DNA of 43,141 nt from JBLHKE01 sp047619485 (GCA_047619485.1 JBLHKE010000002.1:1-43141); one strand, 5' to 3'; numbered from the stretch's first letter, positions 6,986 to 16,266 are shown. Notes: a model not told the origin generated them from the sequence alone. Numbers and translations: made by a program.

Positions 6986-8383
6986 TCAGGAGAGGATACC
7001 CAACTGTGTCATGTCTGGTAAACCGTTGGTGGTGGCTAGTTGCTCGGCCTCGGTGTATCCGGGAATGACGATGTCGAGGTCGGCACGGGTATCACCGAGA
7101 TGCTTCATGAAGATCTCGCCGAAGACGGCGCGGAAGTCGGTGCGGCGAGAGAGGTAGCGGTTGTTCACTTTGAACATGGCGCTGTCGGCCTCGTTGGCAC
7201 CTGTCTCCCAAGTAGTGTCGTCGCAGTTGTAGACGCCGCCGTTGACCGAACCGCCGGCGACGAACATCGCGCTTGCCTCCGCATGGTCAGTGCCACCGGA
7301 GCCGTTCTCTTTGGACGTGCGACCAAACTCGGTCATGCTGACGACGATGGTGTCATCCCAGATGGTTCCTCCGTTGCCGTTCGACTCTGCACCGAGGTCG
7401 TCCTTGAGGGCTTCGAACGCACTGGCGAAACTGTTCAAGTTGTTGCCGTGCCCACCGATGGCTCCACCCTGATTGTTGTGCGTGTCCCATCCGCCGATGT
7501 TGATTCCAAGCACACAGGCATCGGTGCGCTTGAAGAGCATCGCCGCCTCTTTCAGTTTGCTGCCGAAACTACCGCCTGGGTAGAGGGCTTCACTGTTCGG
7601 TAGATAGGGGGTAATGTTCGCGGCGGTGAGGGTCGAGATCGTACCTCCGAGAGCCTGGCCAGTCCCTTTGACGAGGTCGGCATAGAGCGCCGTCGCGAGG
7701 GGCGTGTCCGCATACATTCCGAGGACACCTTTGCCGTCGCCAGAACCTTGGGCGGTCGGTAGCTGGCCGAGAAATTTTGCACGGTCGTCTGCGTTGCCGA
7801 GAAAGTTGAAGTCTTTCGAGTCGTTGAAGTTGGGGATCGGGACATCGCCGGTGAGCGTGACCATCTGGCTTCCCGATAGGCCCGCGGCAGGGAAGGACAC
7901 GCTCGGGTCGCTCAGGTCGAGCATGTGGGCGAGTTGCCGGTAGAGCATGCCGTCCGTTACCCCCTGGTTGCCGCGCGGGTCGCCCTTTTCCCAGTAGTCT
8001 TGGCTGTCGAAGTGGGAGCGCGATTGCTGCGCGTAGCCGACGCGGTGGATCACCGCTAGCTCGCCGGGCGTGAATGCCGACATCATAGGTGCCATCTGCG
8101 GGTGTAGGCCGGCGAAGTTGTTGCCGAGATTTGTGCCGGCCGCTGTCATGTCGGCGAGGCTGATCCCGATGTTTGCCCGGGAGGGGAGGTAGAGGTTGTC
8201 CCCATGCGGAACAATCGTATTCAGCCCGTCATTTCCGCCGCGTTGGAAGATGAACAGCAGGCGCTTGTTGCCCGCACCGGCGCTCGCGAAGGCTTTTTGC
8301 CGGCCGAGGAAGCTGAGGGATGTCGTACCGAAACCGCCCCAGGCGACGAGCGATTTCATAAAGTTGCGGCGTTGGATTCTCAT
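6986..8383 (-). CDS. DUF1501 domain-containing secreted protein
   Basis: The 465-residue product begins with a twin-arginine-type signal, RIQRRNFMKSLVAWGGFG, with probable cleavage after a nearby Ala-rich site (KAFASAG). The conserved DUF1501 blocks follow: RLLFIFQRGGNDGLNTIVPHG near the N-terminus, NIGGWDTHNNQGG in the middle, and a MTEFGRTSKENGSGGTDHAE segment in the C-terminal half. DUF1501 belongs to the alkaline phosphatase/sulfatase-like superfamily and is very common in PVC bacteria, usually beside a DUF1800 gene. Its substrate is unknown. The gene lies 20 bp downstream of the DUF1800 gene on the same strand, so the two are almost certainly co-transcribed and probably work together outside the cytoplasm. 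Confidence 0.92.
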   Translation of the reverse strand: MRIQRRNFMKSLVAWGGFGTTSLSFLGRQKAFASAGAGNKRLLFIFQRGGNDGLNTIVPHGDNLYLPSRANIGISLADMTAAGTNLGNNFAGLHPQMAPMMSAFTPGELAVIHRVGYAQQSRSHFDSQDYWEKGDPRGNQGVTDGMLYRQLAHMLDLSDPSVSFPAAGLSGSQMVTLTGDVPIPNFNDSKDFNFLGNADDRAKFLGQLPTAQGSGDGKGVLGMYADTPLATALYADLVKGTGQALGGTISTLTAANITPYLPNSEALYPGGSFGSKLKEAAMLFKRTDACVLGINIGGWDTHNNQGGAIGGHGNNLNSFASAFEALKDDLGAESNGNGGTIWDDTIVVSMTEFGRTSKENGSGGTDHAEASAMFVAGGSVNGGVYNCDDTTWETGANEADSAMFKVNNRYLSRRTDFRAVFGEIFMKHLGDTRADLDIVIPGYTEAEQLATTNGLPDMTQLGILS

Positions 8384-8403
8384 GGGTGTCAGTCGGGTTG
8401 GGG

Positions 8404-11400
8404 TTACTGAAATTGGAATTCGGGGGCTGCCAGAATTAGGCCGGTCAGGTCACGCAAGCGATTGCTGCGTTGGTTGGCGTTCAGGTTCTCGAACGGGCTG
8501 GGGCTTCCCGCATCATCGCTGTTGGCGAACTCGAGCATCACGCTGCGGCGGACGGTGCCGAGCTTGCCGTTGAAGACAACTTGGTCGAGGTGATCGATCA
8601 GGTCTTCAGGCATGGCGAAGGTGTTCGGTAGGGTGATGAGCGGTGTGGTGAAGGCGTCGATGTCCCAGTTGCCGCGGCTGAAGTTAGCGTTCCCCGCGAG
8701 ACCTTGGGCGAGTTTGAGGCGCTCGAGTAGCCCGAGGGTGTCGGCCCAAGCGATGCCTAGTTCGGAGAATCCATCCGGGTCATCGCGTTCGAACATCAAC
8801 ATGCCCATGCTCTCCGCGCGGTCGGGCAAGTTGCCAGAGATAATCGTCGCGTCGAGCGCCCGGAAGCTGCTGTTGATGAACTCGACCGGGTCTTTTATCT
8901 TCGAGAGGTGTGCGCCCTCGAGCCAGAAGCCGCTGACTTTGTCCTGCGGGTCGAGGATCGAGGTCATCACAGTTTTGATATTGCCCGCTGGAGCGGTGGC
9001 GTTCCACGCGGTGATGGCATCGTCCATGATCGCTAGTAGCCAACCCGGAGCCGTGCGAGCTTGGTAGGTATCGAGAGAGATCTCATCAGAGACGAACTTA
9101 TTCACCAGCTTTACACAGACGAACTCGGCAGTTGACGGGTGCCCGATCATGGAGTCGATAACATCGATCGCATCATCGATTCCGTCTGCAGCATTTGCTG
9201 GATCAAGCGCCGCGATCGGCATTTCGTAAGCCGTGCCAGGGAAGATCACTTTTGCGTCGAGATCGTGCTGGTCGGGGTTGAACCAGAACGTCCAGACCCC
9301 ATTCGGGTCAGCGGGATTGATGCTGTCTGTGGTCGAGATGCGGCCGAGCAAGGTGGGGCGGAGCGCGGCATCGCTACTCCCGATACTTCCGTTATGGCAC
9401 TGGATCGCCAATACATTGACGGCTGGCGCGGGGAGTAGGTTGACAAGGTCGGTGACGTGCGCTTGGCCACCGTCTGCGATCGCGCCGTGGTTGCCCGACG
9501 TGCTGTCGAAAGCCGGAGGCGTTCCTGGCGTCCCACCAATCGAAGCGCTTCGGTTGATCTCGACTCCGTTGAGGTAGGCGACGTAGCCGTCGTCGTAATC
9601 GACTGAGAGGGCGATGCTGTCGTAGCCGCTCGGATCGACGGTGAATTCTTTGCGGATGTAAAACGAGACATAGTTGTCCTCCATGTCATTCAGATCGGTT
9701 GCCTGTGGGTTGTCACCGTTCCGATCATAGCCGAAGCCACTTGGTCCGATATCCCACAACGAGCTGTCGAACTCGGGGTCTTTCCAGCTTGCCAGCGGCT
9801 CGGCTGTTCCCTTCAAGTAGCTCCAATCCTCTCCGAGGTTGATCAGCGGTGTCTCGTTCGCGACTGCAATGCTACCCGTCAGAAACGGCTCCCGGGCCGA
9901 CTGTGGAAAGGGCTTGCGTAAGATCGGGAGCACTTTGCGAACCGACCACCCGGTGAAACAGCGGGCGAGTTCTTCGATGTCAGCTTGGGTGTAGCGGTTG
10001 TCGACCCCGAAGGCGTTCAGCTCGAGGATCTCGCGGGCGTAGTTTTCGTTGGGTGCCGCCTTGCGGTTGCGGATCCCGTCGAGGTAGATCAGCATCGACG
10101 GGCTCGTCGCGCTGTATAGGAGGAGGTCGCCAAAGTTGCCGAGGGCGTTCTGGTAGAGGAATTCATACTCTTCGTATTCGATGGTCGCCGCTTCGATCCT
10201 CGACTGGGCGAGGCCGTTGTCTGGCAACGCTTCGAACTCATCCAGCTCCTCGATGTAATCCTGGATCTTGTCGTAGTCGGTGGTGAAATGGTTCTCCCAA
10301 AATGCCGCGAGAGTGGCCTGTAGCTGTTTCTCTGAATAGACCCCGCGCAGGTGGATGAGTTGCTGGAGGTTCTTGATGGAACTGATCGCTGTGTAGGGGA
10401 TACTGTTGATGTTGGTGAGCGAGGCGATCAGGGCGGCGTCGCTACTGCCAGATAGGCTGGTGTTGATCAATTGGATCGCCAGCGTGTTGGTTCCATTGAC
10501 TAGGAGGCTTTTGTTGGCGGTGATGTCGAAGATGGATGGTGAATCATCCTCGAACCCCCCGCTGCCGGCTGCCTCCGCGGTGTGCAGTGGCGGATCCTCG
10601 GCGATTCGATCGGTGTTGAAGCGCGCCACCTCAGTGCCGTTGAGATAGGCGACGAAGGCATCGTCGAAGACGAGCTGCATCAGCAGGTTCTCGATCAGGG
10701 TGGTGTTAGCGACCTCGAAATCGTGCCTGACATAGACGGTGCTGTAGCCTGCGGAATCGGGCCGGCTGCTACTGTAGTTGGCCTCGCCCGGAATGTTGCG
10801 GCGCATGTCGGGCAGCTCCGTATTGTAGGTGTCGTTGCCATTCGAGTCGTAGCCGATCCCGGAGATTCCACTCAACCAGCCAGCGCCTCCAATAAAGCCC
10901 GATTCCTTCCAGGTCACGGGCGGCTCACTTTGCCCTTTGAAGTAGCTGATTGCGTCGCCCCGCTCGAGTAGCAGGTCGCCGGTACCAGGAATGAAGTCGA
11001 GGAACAGTTCGTCCACGGCGTCATTCAACGCAGTGTTGCCAGACTCATCGATCGTCTCCGGTGCGAGCTGTTCTTCAATGTAGGCGGCGGTGCCGACCGT
11101 CTGAATTTTTGAATACGACGCTGTGCTGGCTCCGTAGCCGATCCGGTTAAGCGTCTGCAGGGGTTCGGCGGAAGAGTCGATGTAAGTCCCCCCATCACCG
11201 TAGACCACCTTGTAGTAATCGGAACCTGATAGGGTCGATGCGGGTAAGGTCGTATCGTCGCCGGTCTTTACCCGCACCATTGCCCGGGCACCTGGATTTG
11301 GTGTGGTAAATGTTAGGGTCGCGGAGGCCCCTGTGAGCGGGGCTGCGATCAACGGTTCCCAGTAGGGGGCTGGCTCGGTGCGGTAGATCTCCAAGACTGC

Positions 11401-11592
11401 ATGGCGATAACCTGGCGGAATCGTGGTCTGGGTGACGAGGGAAACTCCAGAGAAACTCAGACTGGTGATCTCTGGTGCGAGCAGGGGCGTGCTCTGGGCT
11501 CGTGCTTCATCCGTTTGGATGAATGTTAGGGTGAAAAGCAAGGCAGAACACGCGATTGTGCGCTGCTTTGCAAACAGCGTGGGGGCACTCAT
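8404..11592 (-). CDS. DUF1800 protein interrupted by two homologous jelly-roll-like inserts
   Basis: The start chosen is the ATG at 11592 (1062 residues) because it begins a good signal peptide (MSAPTLFAKQRTIACSALLF, cleavage near ARAQS); the open frame extends 26 codons further upstream. DUF1800 blocks are visible as three separate pieces: LNRIGYGAST near residue 150, NLQQLIHLRGVYSEKQL through ENYAREILELNAFGVDNRY and CFTGWSV (about 408-552), and VWTFWFNPDQHDLDAKVIF onward (from about 766). Two related inserts of about 170-185 residues (about 206-391 and 582-749) separate them. Both contain an SY[FL]KG-x-[AS]EP start, a GYD-x-NGD loop, DD-x-[FY]VAYLNG and an SSDAAL end. The inserts resemble the carbohydrate-binding-like modules common in PVC secreted proteins. 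The function is unknown. The protein is paired with DUF1501. Confidence 0.9.
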   Translation of the reverse strand: MSAPTLFAKQRTIACSALLFTLTFIQTDEARAQSTPLLAPEITSLSFSGVSLVTQTTIPPGYRHAVLEIYRTEPAPYWEPLIAAPLTGASATLTFTTPNPGARAMVRVKTGDDTTLPASTLSGSDYYKVVYGDGGTYIDSSAEPLQTLNRIGYGASTASYSKIQTVGTAAYIEEQLAPETIDESGNTALNDAVDELFLDFIPGTGDLLLERGDAISYFKGQSEPPVTWKESGFIGGAGWLSGISGIGYDSNGNDTYNTELPDMRRNIPGEANYSSSRPDSAGYSTVYVRHDFEVANTTLIENLLMQLVFDDAFVAYLNGTEVARFNTDRIAEDPPLHTAEAAGSGGFEDDSPSIFDITANKSLLVNGTNTLAIQLINTSLSGSSDAALIASLTNINSIPYTAISSIKNLQQLIHLRGVYSEKQLQATLAAFWENHFTTDYDKIQDYIEELDEFEALPDNGLAQSRIEAATIEYEEYEFLYQNALGNFGDLLLYSATSPSMLIYLDGIRNRKAAPNENYAREILELNAFGVDNRYTQADIEELARCFTGWSVRKVLPILRKPFPQSAREPFLTGSIAVANETPLINLGEDWSYLKGTAEPLASWKDPEFDSSLWDIGPSGFGYDRNGDNPQATDLNDMEDNYVSFYIRKEFTVDPSGYDSIALSVDYDDGYVAYLNGVEINRSASIGGTPGTPPAFDSTSGNHGAIADGGQAHVTDLVNLLPAPAVNVLAIQCHNGSIGSSDAALRPTLLGRISTTDSINPADPNGVWTFWFNPDQHDLDAKVIFPGTAYEMPIAALDPANAADGIDDAIDVIDSMIGHPSTAEFVCVKLVNKFVSDEISLDTYQARTAPGWLLAIMDDAITAWNATAPAGNIKTVMTSILDPQDKVSGFWLEGAHLSKIKDPVEFINSSFRALDATIISGNLPDRAESMGMLMFERDDPDGFSELGIAWADTLGLLERLKLAQGLAGNANFSRGNWDIDAFTTPLITLPNTFAMPEDLIDHLDQVVFNGKLGTVRRSVMLEFANSDDAGSPSPFENLNANQRSNRLRDLTGLILAAPEFQFQ

Positions 11593-11728
11593 AGGGTGGC
11601 GACAGGTTTGGGGTGAAATATTGACGAACCTGAGTGGAGGTGGGTTCGGCGACGCGATCCAATCTGTCACTGGGTATAGATTAGAGCAATCTCAAAAAGT
11701 AATTTTTATGGTAATTATAATAATTCCA
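11593..11728. promoter_or_regulatory. AT-rich intergenic region with a shared TAATTA motif
   Basis: This gap precedes the DUF1800 gene (minus strand) and follows the DNRLRE-type gene. At 11699-11721 it holds an AT-rich motif containing TATGGTAATTATAAT (11707-11721), which recurs exactly at 24124-24138 at the start of the CAP-domain gene. The match extends to GTAATT upstream if a 3-nt insertion is allowed. The motif is built from TAATTA half-sites in partial dyad symmetry, as a regulator-binding site might be. It could alternatively be a promoter element for the DUF1800-DUF1501 pair. Confidence 0.4.
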
Positions 11729-12655
11729 CTAATTTATTACAGAAACCCGAACAAATAGTCTGTTTTCGTTCTCTGGGGGGGAGACCGTCGCCGTGGTGCG
11801 ATTACCGCTAGCTGGGATGACATCAGGAGCAGGAATCCAATTGCCTGAATGTAGTTCAGTCGTGGTTTCTAGACGGTAGTTTCGTCCGGGGCTGGAGTTG
11901 AACTCAACGGTGAGATCGCCAGCGCCGTTGTAACGGACGCTGGTGATCTCGAATTTGGCTTGCGGGAGTGGAGGGGTGAAGGTGACTTCGAGCTCTGGCG
12001 GATCGCTTGCATGCTCGCGGGACGCAAATCTCCGTGCTGACTTCGCGGCATTCTCGTTTTGAGTCAAAAGCACCCATCCGTAGTTGCTGCCTGCGTTCTC
12101 TAGCATCGACTGGACTTCGCGGATCCCCTGAGAGTTGAAGGAAAAGAGGTAGTCACTAAGACCGGAGACAAACTGGCTGGCACTTGGATCCTCTGCATAG
12201 TCGCTTTCGAATTGCCCCCCGGCCCGGCTCCATGTCTCGCTTGCGTCGGAAAAGAAACGTTCGTTCCACGTCGTCTCGCCTGCGGTTGCCTGATCTCCAC
12301 CAGGGATTCCTCCGCTCTTATTTCCCTCTGCCCACGGGACGAGCACCCTGATGAGTTGAAAATTCGAATTCACGATCGCTGGCGGTGAACTCGAAGGCTG
12401 TCTGGTGACGGTTGTCTTCAGGCGCGCGGCCGTGATGGTCGAACCGTTGGGAACGTGAGCGTGGATGTCGAAACGCATCAGCACCCGTGATTTTTCCCCA
12501 GTTTTCAGCGTGCCCGCAACGGACTCGGTCTGCGCACCCCAATTTTCGTTCGGGTTCGCTTCGAACAGCGTGGTATCGGCGACCGGATTGATGGTGACGA
12601 CATCAGCAAGGGCGTGGCTGATGAAGAGAAGGGCGAAGGGGAGGAGGCGGAGCAT
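11729..12655 (-). CDS. Secreted DNRLRE-type domain protein
   Basis: The 308-residue product has a short signal peptide (MLRLLPFALLFISHALA, then DVVTINP). The next segment, VADTTLFEANPNENWGAQTES, and LMRFDIHAHVPNGSTITAARLK are typical of the DNRLRE/TGF-prodomain-like family, beta-rich domains of secreted bacterial surface proteins that often carry isopeptide or adhesion functions. The last 90 residues (FEITSVRYNGAGDLTVEFNS onward) look like a separate beta-sandwich that recurs at the C-termini of verrucomicrobial extracellular proteins. It sits 26 bp downstream of rsmB and upstream of DUF1800/DUF1501 on the same strand, so it may belong functionally with the DUF pair. No enzyme motif is visible. 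Confidence 0.75.
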   Translation of the reverse strand: MLRLLPFALLFISHALADVVTINPVADTTLFEANPNENWGAQTESVAGTLKTGEKSRVLMRFDIHAHVPNGSTITAARLKTTVTRQPSSSPPAIVNSNFQLIRVLVPWAEGNKSGGIPGGDQATAGETTWNERFFSDASETWSRAGGQFESDYAEDPSASQFVSGLSDYLFSFNSQGIREVQSMLENAGSNYGWVLLTQNENAAKSARRFASREHASDPPELEVTFTPPLPQAKFEITSVRYNGAGDLTVEFNSSPGRNYRLETTTELHSGNWIPAPDVIPASGNRTTATVSPPENENRLFVRVSVIN

Positions 12656-12681
12656 GACGCCGGGAACCTACTCAGGCACCG

Positions 12682-13920
12682 CTAGGCCGTCAACTTCCTC
12701 AGCCGGGCGGCGAATGCGCCATCGCAGGAGTCGTGGTGGGGGAGTGATGTGGCCTGCTCCTCTAGCTTGAAATCCGGGTGCGCTTGCAAAAATTGGTCGA
12801 TCAACTCGGCATTCTCCTCCGGTTCGATACTACACGTGCTGTAGACGATCACACCGCCAGGCTTCACCAGTGGTGCCGTCGCTTCGAGGATGGCCAGCTG
12901 CTGCTTGCAGGCGTGTTTTGTGAACCCCTCATACAGACGCCAGCGGACATCGACCCGGCGTCGGAGCACTCCTGTGTTGCTGCACGGAACGTCTAGCAGA
13001 ATGCCATCGAAAGGTTCAAAGTCTGGTGCGTCCGGACCCCAGTCAGCAACCGCGACGTCGGCGATCTCGACCTTCATACGTTGCAGATTTTCGCGCAGGA
13101 TTTTGCAACGTTTCTCCGCACGGTCGGTGGCGACAATCGTACCCTGGTTGCCCATCAGCTCGGCTAGCAGCGCGGTTTTCCCACCTGGTGCCGCGCAGGC
13201 GTCGAGGATTCTCTGACCAGGTTGAGGTGCGAGGAGTTTCGGCGCGAGCGCGGTCGCTGGATCTTGGACATAGACGAGTCCCTGCGCGATCCAATCGATC
13301 GGGACCTGCTCCACCTTGTAGAAGTGGTCGGCACCGGGGATTGCTTCGGCGGCGTCGGAAGCTGCGATCGTCTCGGCTGCTTCGGGGTGGAGCAAGTTGG
13401 CGCGGATGATGATCTCGGCCGGTTGGTTGCTCCACTTGCAGAGCGTGTCTGTGGCCTCGCGGCCGAATTGTGCGCGCCACTTGTCGATGAGGAAATCGGG
13501 GATGGAGAATCGGATTTCCGCAGGTAGGGATTCGACCTCTGCGAGGAGTGGTTCCTGTTCTCGCGCGGCGCGGCGGAGGATGGCATTCACGATCGGGCGT
13601 GCGTGCTTGCGCACCAAGCCGACGGTCTCGTTCACCGCAGCGTGATCCGGCACGCGCATGCACAAGATCTGGAAAAGCCCGAGCCGTAATGCCTGGCGCA
13701 CGTCGCGGTCGATCTTGCCACGGCTGCGCATCGTGTCGATCCAGTGGTCGAGTAGCGAAAGGTTGCGCAGCACGCCGAGGACTAGGGCGTTGGTAAACCC
13801 CCGATCGGCGGGCGATAGCTTTCCGCCATCTGCCTTCTGTGCGATCAGTTCCTCCGCATAGGTGCTCGAATCCTCCCAACGCTGGAGGACTTCGAAAGCT
13901 GTTTTGCGAGCGGAGATCAT
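12682..13920 (-). CDS. rsmB: 16S rRNA (cytosine-967-C5)-methyltransferase RsmB
   Basis: The 412-residue product has the full RsmB architecture: an N-terminal NusB-like RNA-binding domain (about 1-130), a linker, and a C-terminal Rossmann methyltransferase domain. The SAM-binding motif is DACAAPGGKT (240-249). Catalytic motifs are DVPCSNTGVLRR with Cys313 and YSTCSIEPEEN with Cys363, the two cysteines used by m5C RNA methyltransferases. The C-terminus DGAFAARLRK is the usual family ending. The enzyme methylates C967 of 16S rRNA in the cytoplasm using S-adenosylmethionine. Its start lies 3 bp from the stop of ugd, so the two are very probably one transcript. Confidence 0.95.
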   Translation of the reverse strand: MISARKTAFEVLQRWEDSSTYAEELIAQKADGGKLSPADRGFTNALVLGVLRNLSLLDHWIDTMRSRGKIDRDVRQALRLGLFQILCMRVPDHAAVNETVGLVRKHARPIVNAILRRAAREQEPLLAEVESLPAEIRFSIPDFLIDKWRAQFGREATDTLCKWSNQPAEIIIRANLLHPEAAETIAASDAAEAIPGADHFYKVEQVPIDWIAQGLVYVQDPATALAPKLLAPQPGQRILDACAAPGGKTALLAELMGNQGTIVATDRAEKRCKILRENLQRMKVEIADVAVADWGPDAPDFEPFDGILLDVPCSNTGVLRRRVDVRWRLYEGFTKHACKQQLAILEATAPLVKPGGVIVYSTCSIEPEENAELIDQFLQAHPDFKLEEQATSLPHHDSCDGAFAARLRKLTA

Positions 13921-13923
13921 GAG

Positions 13924-15237
13924 CTAGTTGGTTTCGACCGCGCCGCGACCGATGCCATGATACTCGAAGCCGCGCTTCCGCATCGTGGCTGGGTCGAGGA
14001 GGTTGCGGCCGTCGAAGATGAGCGGGGTTGTCATGCGTTTCTTCACCTCTTCGAAATCGAGCGAAGCGAACTCGGGCCAGTCGGTGGCAATGATGAGGGC
14101 CTCGGCACCGTCGCAGGCGTCGAGGGCTGATTCAGCGATCTTGATCTTGCCCGCGACCGGTAGCTCCTTGGCCTTCTCGGCACCTTTCGGATCGAAGGCG
14201 GTGACCTCGGCGCTCTCGGCGACGAGCGCTTCGATGAGATCCATTGCGACCGAACAGCGCACGTCATCCGTGTCGGGTTTGAAGCTCATACCGAGCACCG
14301 CGATCTTTTTCTCCTGCAAGACCCAGAGGGTTTCGCGGATGCGATCGACGAAGCGAGAAAGCGCGGTGGTGTTGATGCGCTGGACTTCCTTGAGGAGGTC
14401 AAATGGCATGCCGAGTTGCTCGCTGATCGCAGTGAACGCGGCGATGTCCTTAGGGAAACATGAGCCGCCGTAACCGATGCCGGCGTTGAGAAACTGGCGG
14501 CCAATGCGCTTATCCATGCCGATACCTTCCGCGACTTTCTCGACGTCGGCTCCGCTCTTTTCGCAGATGGCGGCGACGGCATTGATGTAGGAAATTTTCA
14601 GCGCGAGGAAAGAGTTCGCCGCGTGTTTGATCATCTCCGCGCTGTTGATGTCGGTGACCAGCACCGGGGCGACGAATGGCTCGTAGAGTTTCTGCATCAA
14701 TGCTAGAGCGCGGTCGCTGTTCGCTCCGATGACGATCCTGTCCGGGTTGAGCAAGTCGGAGACGGCCGATCCTTCACGCAGGAACTCGGGGTTGCTGACA
14801 ACATCGAACTCGACACCTTCGGGGGCGTAGCGCCGGATGGTCTCGGCGACCTTCTCGCCGGTCTTGACCGGCACCGTGCTCTTGTCGACGATGACTTTGT
14901 AGTCAGTGATCACCTCGGCGATCTCACGGGCGACCTTTTCGATGAAGCGCAGGTCGACACTGCCGTCCGGTTGTGGCGGAGTCGGGACTGCGATGAATAT
15001 GATGTCTCCGGAGGCGACGCCCTGTTTGGTGTCGGTGGTGAATCTCAGGCGTCCCGCGGAGACATTTTTCTGGACGAGCTCGGCCAGGCCTGGCTCGTAG
15101 ATCGGGATGTCCCCAGCTTCGAGGGTCTTGATCTTCTCTGGGTTGTTGTCAACGCAGGTGACGTTGTGCCCAACCTCTGCGAAGCAGGCGCCTGTGGTGA
15201 GTCCGACGTAGCCGGACCCGATGATGGTCATATCCAT
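13924..15237 (-). CDS. ugd: UDP-glucose 6-dehydrogenase
   Basis: The 437-residue product has the N-terminal NAD-binding motif GSGYVGLTTGACFAEVGHNV (from residue 7), the VPTPPQPDGSVDLRFI and KSTVPVKTGE blocks, the catalytic segment GYGGSCFPKD with nucleophile Cys260, and the C-terminal GMSFKPDTDDVR-S substrate-binding motif. It oxidises UDP-glucose twice to UDP-glucuronate, a precursor of acidic exopolysaccharides and cell-surface glycans. The start may be Met1 (15237) or Met3 (15231). It is the first gene of the minus-strand run leading into rsmB and is divergent from the HAD gene. No other sugar-nucleotide gene is nearby. Confidence 0.95.
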   Translation of the reverse strand: MDMTIIGSGYVGLTTGACFAEVGHNVTCVDNNPEKIKTLEAGDIPIYEPGLAELVQKNVSAGRLRFTTDTKQGVASGDIIFIAVPTPPQPDGSVDLRFIEKVAREIAEVITDYKVIVDKSTVPVKTGEKVAETIRRYAPEGVEFDVVSNPEFLREGSAVSDLLNPDRIVIGANSDRALALMQKLYEPFVAPVLVTDINSAEMIKHAANSFLALKISYINAVAAICEKSGADVEKVAEGIGMDKRIGRQFLNAGIGYGGSCFPKDIAAFTAISEQLGMPFDLLKEVQRINTTALSRFVDRIRETLWVLQEKKIAVLGMSFKPDTDDVRCSVAMDLIEALVAESAEVTAFDPKGAEKAKELPVAGKIKIAESALDACDGAEALIIATDWPEFASLDFEEVKKRMTTPLIFDGRNLLDPATMRKRGFEYHGIGRGAVETN

Positions 15238-15384
15238 GCGGCGACCCTAGAGAGAATGCCTCCCACAGCAAGCAAAACGCACTGGCATTTGGATTTTTTA
15301 GAACACTGGTTCCGATCGAGTTATGGTAGGATGACCGCTGTGACTCCGAACTGGCGGAATTGTAAGGATGTGGTTGATTTGCCA

Positions 15385-16266
15385 ATGGCTGAAACACAGA
15401 ACGTCATCGGGATTGTGTATGACTATGATCAGACTCTAAGTCCTGAATACATGCAGGACGATGTGTTGTTCCCTTCATTTGGGATCAACCCTGAATCGTT
15501 CTGGCAGCGTTGCGGGCAGCTGGTCGATGAGGAAGGATACGACAACGAGTTGGCTTACATGAAAGCGTTGCTGGACTACCTTGCCATGGATCGACCTACC
15601 AATGAGGAGTTAAAGAAACTGGGGGCTGGGTTGAGATTTTTCCCTGGGCTGCCAGAAGTTTTCACAGAATTAAGCGAGCGCGTCCTAACTCCAGCGCACC
15701 AGGCGATCGGGATCAAGATCGAGCACTACATCGTGTCGTCCGGGCTGAAAGCGCTGCTGGATGGCAGTCGCCTAGTGGATCACGTGAAGGCGATCTTCGG
15801 TTGTGAGTTCGCTGAGGATAGGGAGGGGCGGATCAGTTTTCCAAAGAAGGTAATCAGTCACACGACCAAAACGCAGTACCTGTTCCGCATCAACAAAGGG
15901 CTGCTCGATCCGAAAGATGATGTGAACGATCATATGCCGGCCGATCTGCGCCGCATCCCGTTCGAGAACATGATCTACCTTGGCGACGGCCCGACCGACG
16001 TCCCGTGTTTCACCGTGATGCGCCGCTACGGCGGGGAGGCGATCGCGGTCTACAATCCTGACGACAAGACGCGGCGCAGTTTCCGTAAATGTTACCAGCT
16101 CACCGCCCGCGCGAATCGGGTGAAGTACATCGCGCCATCCGATTTCCGTGAGGGCAGCCACCTGAGGTTGATCCTCGAGGAGAAAATTTTAGAGATGGCC
16201 GACCGCATGTTGGCCAGCCGCCAACTCGAGCATGACCAAGCACGCGTGTCGGCTCCTGAGTATTAG
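15385..16266 (+). CDS. HAD-superfamily phosphatase
   Basis: The open frame reaches far upstream, antisense to ugd, but the start chosen is the ATG at 15385 (293 residues), which places the first HAD motif at the usual N-terminal position: YDYDQTL with Asp13, Asp15 and Thr17 (DxDxT). Motif IV is LGDGPTDVPC (about 199-208), with Asp201 and Asp205 coordinating magnesium. Between them is a helical cap (about 30-100) and a SSGLKALL segment that supplies the motif II Ser. The arrangement is like phosphoserine-phosphatase-type HAD enzymes, but the substrate cannot be deduced. An ATG at 15331 is an alternative start. The gene stands alone between two minus-strand operons. Confidence 0.83.
   Translation: MAETQNVIGIVYDYDQTLSPEYMQDDVLFPSFGINPESFWQRCGQLVDEEGYDNELAYMKALLDYLAMDRPTNEELKKLGAGLRFFPGLPEVFTELSERVLTPAHQAIGIKIEHYIVSSGLKALLDGSRLVDHVKAIFGCEFAEDREGRISFPKKVISHTTKTQYLFRINKGLLDPKDDVNDHMPADLRRIPFENMIYLGDGPTDVPCFTVMRRYGGEAIAVYNPDDKTRRSFRKCYQLTARANRVKYIAPSDFREGSHLRLILEEKILEMADRMLASRQLEHDQARVSAPEY

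Noticed and set aside
14971..15384. N-terminal extension of the HAD protein
   Set aside because: It runs antisense to ugd and puts the DxDxT motif far from the N-terminus; the ATG at 15385 fits the family.
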